In this document: in pieces, positions 5,454 through 6,418 of the stretch
Numbering within the stretch: position 1 is the first letter of the stretch
Layout: the number at the start of each line of letters is the position of its first letter
Assembly: GCA_002404055.1 (NCBI GenBank)
Contig: DHIZ01000320.1
Location: 1-6,418, forward strand
Source: Chloroflexi bacterium UBA4733
GTDB lineage: Bacteria > Chloroflexota > UBA4733
Length of the DNA stretch: 6,418 nucleotides
Direction of reading: 5' to 3'
The notes under the pieces: model-generated
Told to the model about the DNA's origin: nothing
What the model saw: the letters and a program-made list of their open reading frames with translations, nothing else
Database searches by the model: none
Made by a program: the position numbers and the translations under genes

Positions 5454-5603
5454 ATGCTAGTCTGTGACATGCATCCGAACGCTCCAGAACACCGGCAAGC
5501 CCGTGGCCGCGACCTTTGCCCGGTGTGTCGCGCTTTCGTCTCAAGAGAAGGACGGCGAGTAGATAAGTGCGCTCGCGTCGGTCCCGGATGCGCGAATGGT
5601 TAG
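5454..5603 (+). CDS. Possible Cys-rich 49-residue zinc-binding peptide
   Basis: This short frame starts at ATG 5454 and ends at TAG 5601-5603, three bases before the nucleotidyltransferase ATG. The product begins MLVCDMHPNAPEHRQARGRD and continues LCPVCRAF, with two more cysteines near the end. The arrangement CxxH...CxxC could bind one zinc ion, as in zinc-ribbon or B-box-like modules. The ribosome binding site is weak (GGCGGA about 14 bases upstream). The tight spacing suggests translational coupling to the next gene. I do not recognise the family, and chance occurrence in GC-rich DNA is possible. Confidence 0.4.
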   Translation: MLVCDMHPNAPEHRQARGRDLCPVCRAFVSREGRRVDKCARVGPGCANG

Positions 5604-5606
5604 GAA

Positions 5607-5942
5607 ATGAGTATCGCCACACCACCTCCCGTCACGGGTGCGCTTGCCGAAGCGGTCCAGCGCCTGGTGGCCGCGCTGGCGCCGGAGCGCATCTATCTCT
5701 TCGGTTCTCAGGCGCGCGGCGACGCGACGCCGGACAGTGACTACGACGTGCTGGTGATCGTGCCCGCGTCAGACCAGCCTCGTTATCGCCGAGCCCAGGC
5801 GGCCTACCACGCCCTCTGGGGTGTGGCCATCCCTCTCGAAGTCATCGTGTTCACGCGGGCGGAGTTTGACTATCAACTGCCCGCGCGCGCCTCCTTGCCG
5901 GCCACGGTAACGCGCGAAGGGAAGGTGCTGTATGCCGCTTGA
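5607..5942 (+). CDS. MNT-type nucleotidyltransferase (antitoxin of HEPN/MNT module)
   Basis: This is a complete 111-residue minimal nucleotidyltransferase. The signature GSQARGDATPDSDYD gives Gly33-Ser34 followed by Asp45 and Asp47, the GSx10DxD motif that binds metal and NTP. The C-terminal SLPATVTREGKVLYAA is typical of MntA-like proteins. Such proteins partner with HEPN RNases. In characterised modules the MNT protein transfers nucleotide units to a HEPN tyrosine and so silences the toxin. The next gene overlaps it by 11 bases and is a HEPN gene, which confirms the pairing. The start at 5607 has only GGA close upstream, so translation may depend on coupling to the preceding short ORF. All key residues are present, so the enzyme should be active. 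Confidence 0.88.
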   Translation: MSIATPPPVTGALAEAVQRLVAALAPERIYLFGSQARGDATPDSDYDVLVIVPASDQPRYRRAQAAYHALWGVAIPLEVIVFTRAEFDYQLPARASLPATVTREGKVLYAA

Positions 5943-6292
5943 AGATCCGCGCGTTCATCTGACCCGCGAGTGGCTGGTAAAAGCGGAGCGCGATTTACAG
6001 GCAGCGTAGCTTGCGACGGCGCTCACCGACATTGCCATGTTCCATTGCCAGCAAGCGATGGAAAAGGCGCTCAAGGGCTATCTGACATGGTAAGGACGAG
6101 CCGTTCCGCCGGACGCACGTCCTTTCCGAGCTGCTCCTGCAGTGCCAGGCATTTGATGCCGGCTTCCAGCGCATGCATGAGGCGGCGAAACTGCTGACCC
6201 CTTACGCGTCGGAATTTCGCTATCCAGGCGTCGACGAAGAGCCGACCGTAGAGGAAGCGGAGCGGGCTCGCCGGCTAGCCCGAGACGCTTAG
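5932..6292 (+). pseudogene. HEPN domain toxin gene, broken by amber stop and frameshift
   Basis: The ATG at 5932 overlaps the MNT gene end. The frame reads MPLEDPRVHLTREWLVKAER then DLQAA, then TAG at 6007-6009 (codon 26). It continues in frame with FHCQQAMEKALKGYLTW, the signature helix of PF05168-type HEPN domains (hHxQQAaEKaLKa.L), to a TAA at 6091-6093. One extra base near 6091-6094 shifts the frame. The next frame then reads EPFRRTHVLSELLLQ and onward through FRYPGVDEEPTVEEAERA to TAG at 6290-6292, matching the HEPN C-terminal half. With both corrected the product would be about 120 residues, the normal HEPN size. An RRTH segment holds the likely catalytic Arg/His. As it stands no functional toxin can be made. 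Two independent lesions make a sequencing error unlikely. Confidence 0.85.
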
Positions 6293-6319
6293 ACATGGTT
6301 CATGTTGACATGACAGTTT
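6291..6319 (+). repeat. Terminal repeat of an insertion sequence
   Basis: The sequence starts AGACATGGTTCATGTTGACA and ends TGACAGTTT. It matches the minus-strand right arm of the element at 4544-4662 at 23 of 29 positions, and the left arm in AGACATGGTTCA and GACATGACA. It lies just outside the stop codon of the minus-strand gene that leaves the window. It is therefore read as the end of that insertion sequence, distal to the transposase start. Its first two bases overlap the final TAG of the HEPN frame. Confidence 0.6.
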
Positions 6320-6324
6320 AGCGT

Positions 6325-6418
6325 TCAGGCGGCGTCTTGGCGCTGGTCGGCACGAGGCGTGTCGTCGCTGGTGGTGGACGGTTTGGCGGTCGGATAGCCA
6401 AGCACGGTCAGCCAGTCG
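6325..6418 (-). CDS. C-terminal end of a probable transposase (partial)
   Basis: The minus strand enters from the right edge and reads DWLTVLGYPTAKPSTTSDDT then PRADQRQDAA before TGA at 6327-6325. Only 30 residues are visible, and I cannot name the IS family. The transposase reading rests on position: the stop lies 5 bases inside a terminal repeat that also borders the MITE-like element. The hydrophilic tail after the WLTVLGYP block is unremarkable. Any other gene ending here is possible. Confidence 0.45.
   Translation of the reverse strand, partial: DWLTVLGYPTAKPSTTSDDTPRADQRQDAA

Noticed and set aside
3561..6009. Stop-codon recoding (amber as a sense codon)
   Set aside because: Both TAG interruptions lie in genes typical of decay, the expected residues differ (aromatic versus probably Glu), the HEPN gene also has a frameshift, and other genes here end with TAG.

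Overview
This is a GC-rich bacterial accessory region. The gene families point to a Chloroflexota-type bacterium, possibly Thermomicrobia-like: a zinc-ribbon/NHL membrane protein, an Rpn-type PD-(D/E)XK protein, a Uma2 nuclease, DUF433 and MNT/HEPN modules, plus abundant palindromic GCGACT..AGTCGC repeats. This placement is an inference from family content. No ribosomal or other phylogenetic marker is present.

Layout, left to right. Positions 1-213 (minus) hold the N-terminal part of an IS701-like transposase interrupted by an in-frame TAA, running off the left edge. A gene-free stretch follows, then an extended -10 promoter and a zinc-ribbon/one-TM/NHL protein cut off after one NHL repeat (600-1094, plus). 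Facing it on the minus strand are a 72-residue hypothetical protein, a DUF433 antitoxin, and a 16-codon remnant of the toxin gene that overlaps the antitoxin stop by ATGA. A leader with a 17-bp palindrome precedes a plus-strand pair: a DUF6941-like protein and an 88-residue hypothetical protein. Next come a probable GNAT acetyltransferase remnant and an Rpn-like nuclease gene interrupted by one amber codon (3276-4172).

Positions 4173-4711 are repeat-rich. They hold a hairpin at the Rpn stop, a pair of inverted 25-bp palindromic repeats (BIME-like, 4336-4495), and a 119-bp MITE-like element (4544-4662). The MITE abuts a truncated second copy of the start of the 72-residue gene. Then comes an intact Uma2-family nuclease (4712-5281, minus). 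Last is a plus-strand cluster: a Cys-rich 49-residue ORF, an intact MNT nucleotidyltransferase, and a HEPN partner broken by an amber codon and a frameshift. At 6291 a new insertion sequence begins. Its terminal repeat matches the MITE ends, and the C-terminus of its probable transposase runs off the right edge.

Taken together, the window is an eroding defence/toxin-antitoxin and mobile-element island. In both two-gene modules (DUF433/toxin and MNT/HEPN) the probable antitoxin is intact while the probable toxin is broken. At least two nuclease/transposase genes carry single in-frame stops. I see no evidence for an unknown multi-gene system. The most novel items are the MITE/IS family, its junction with the duplicated small gene, and the unrecognised small proteins.
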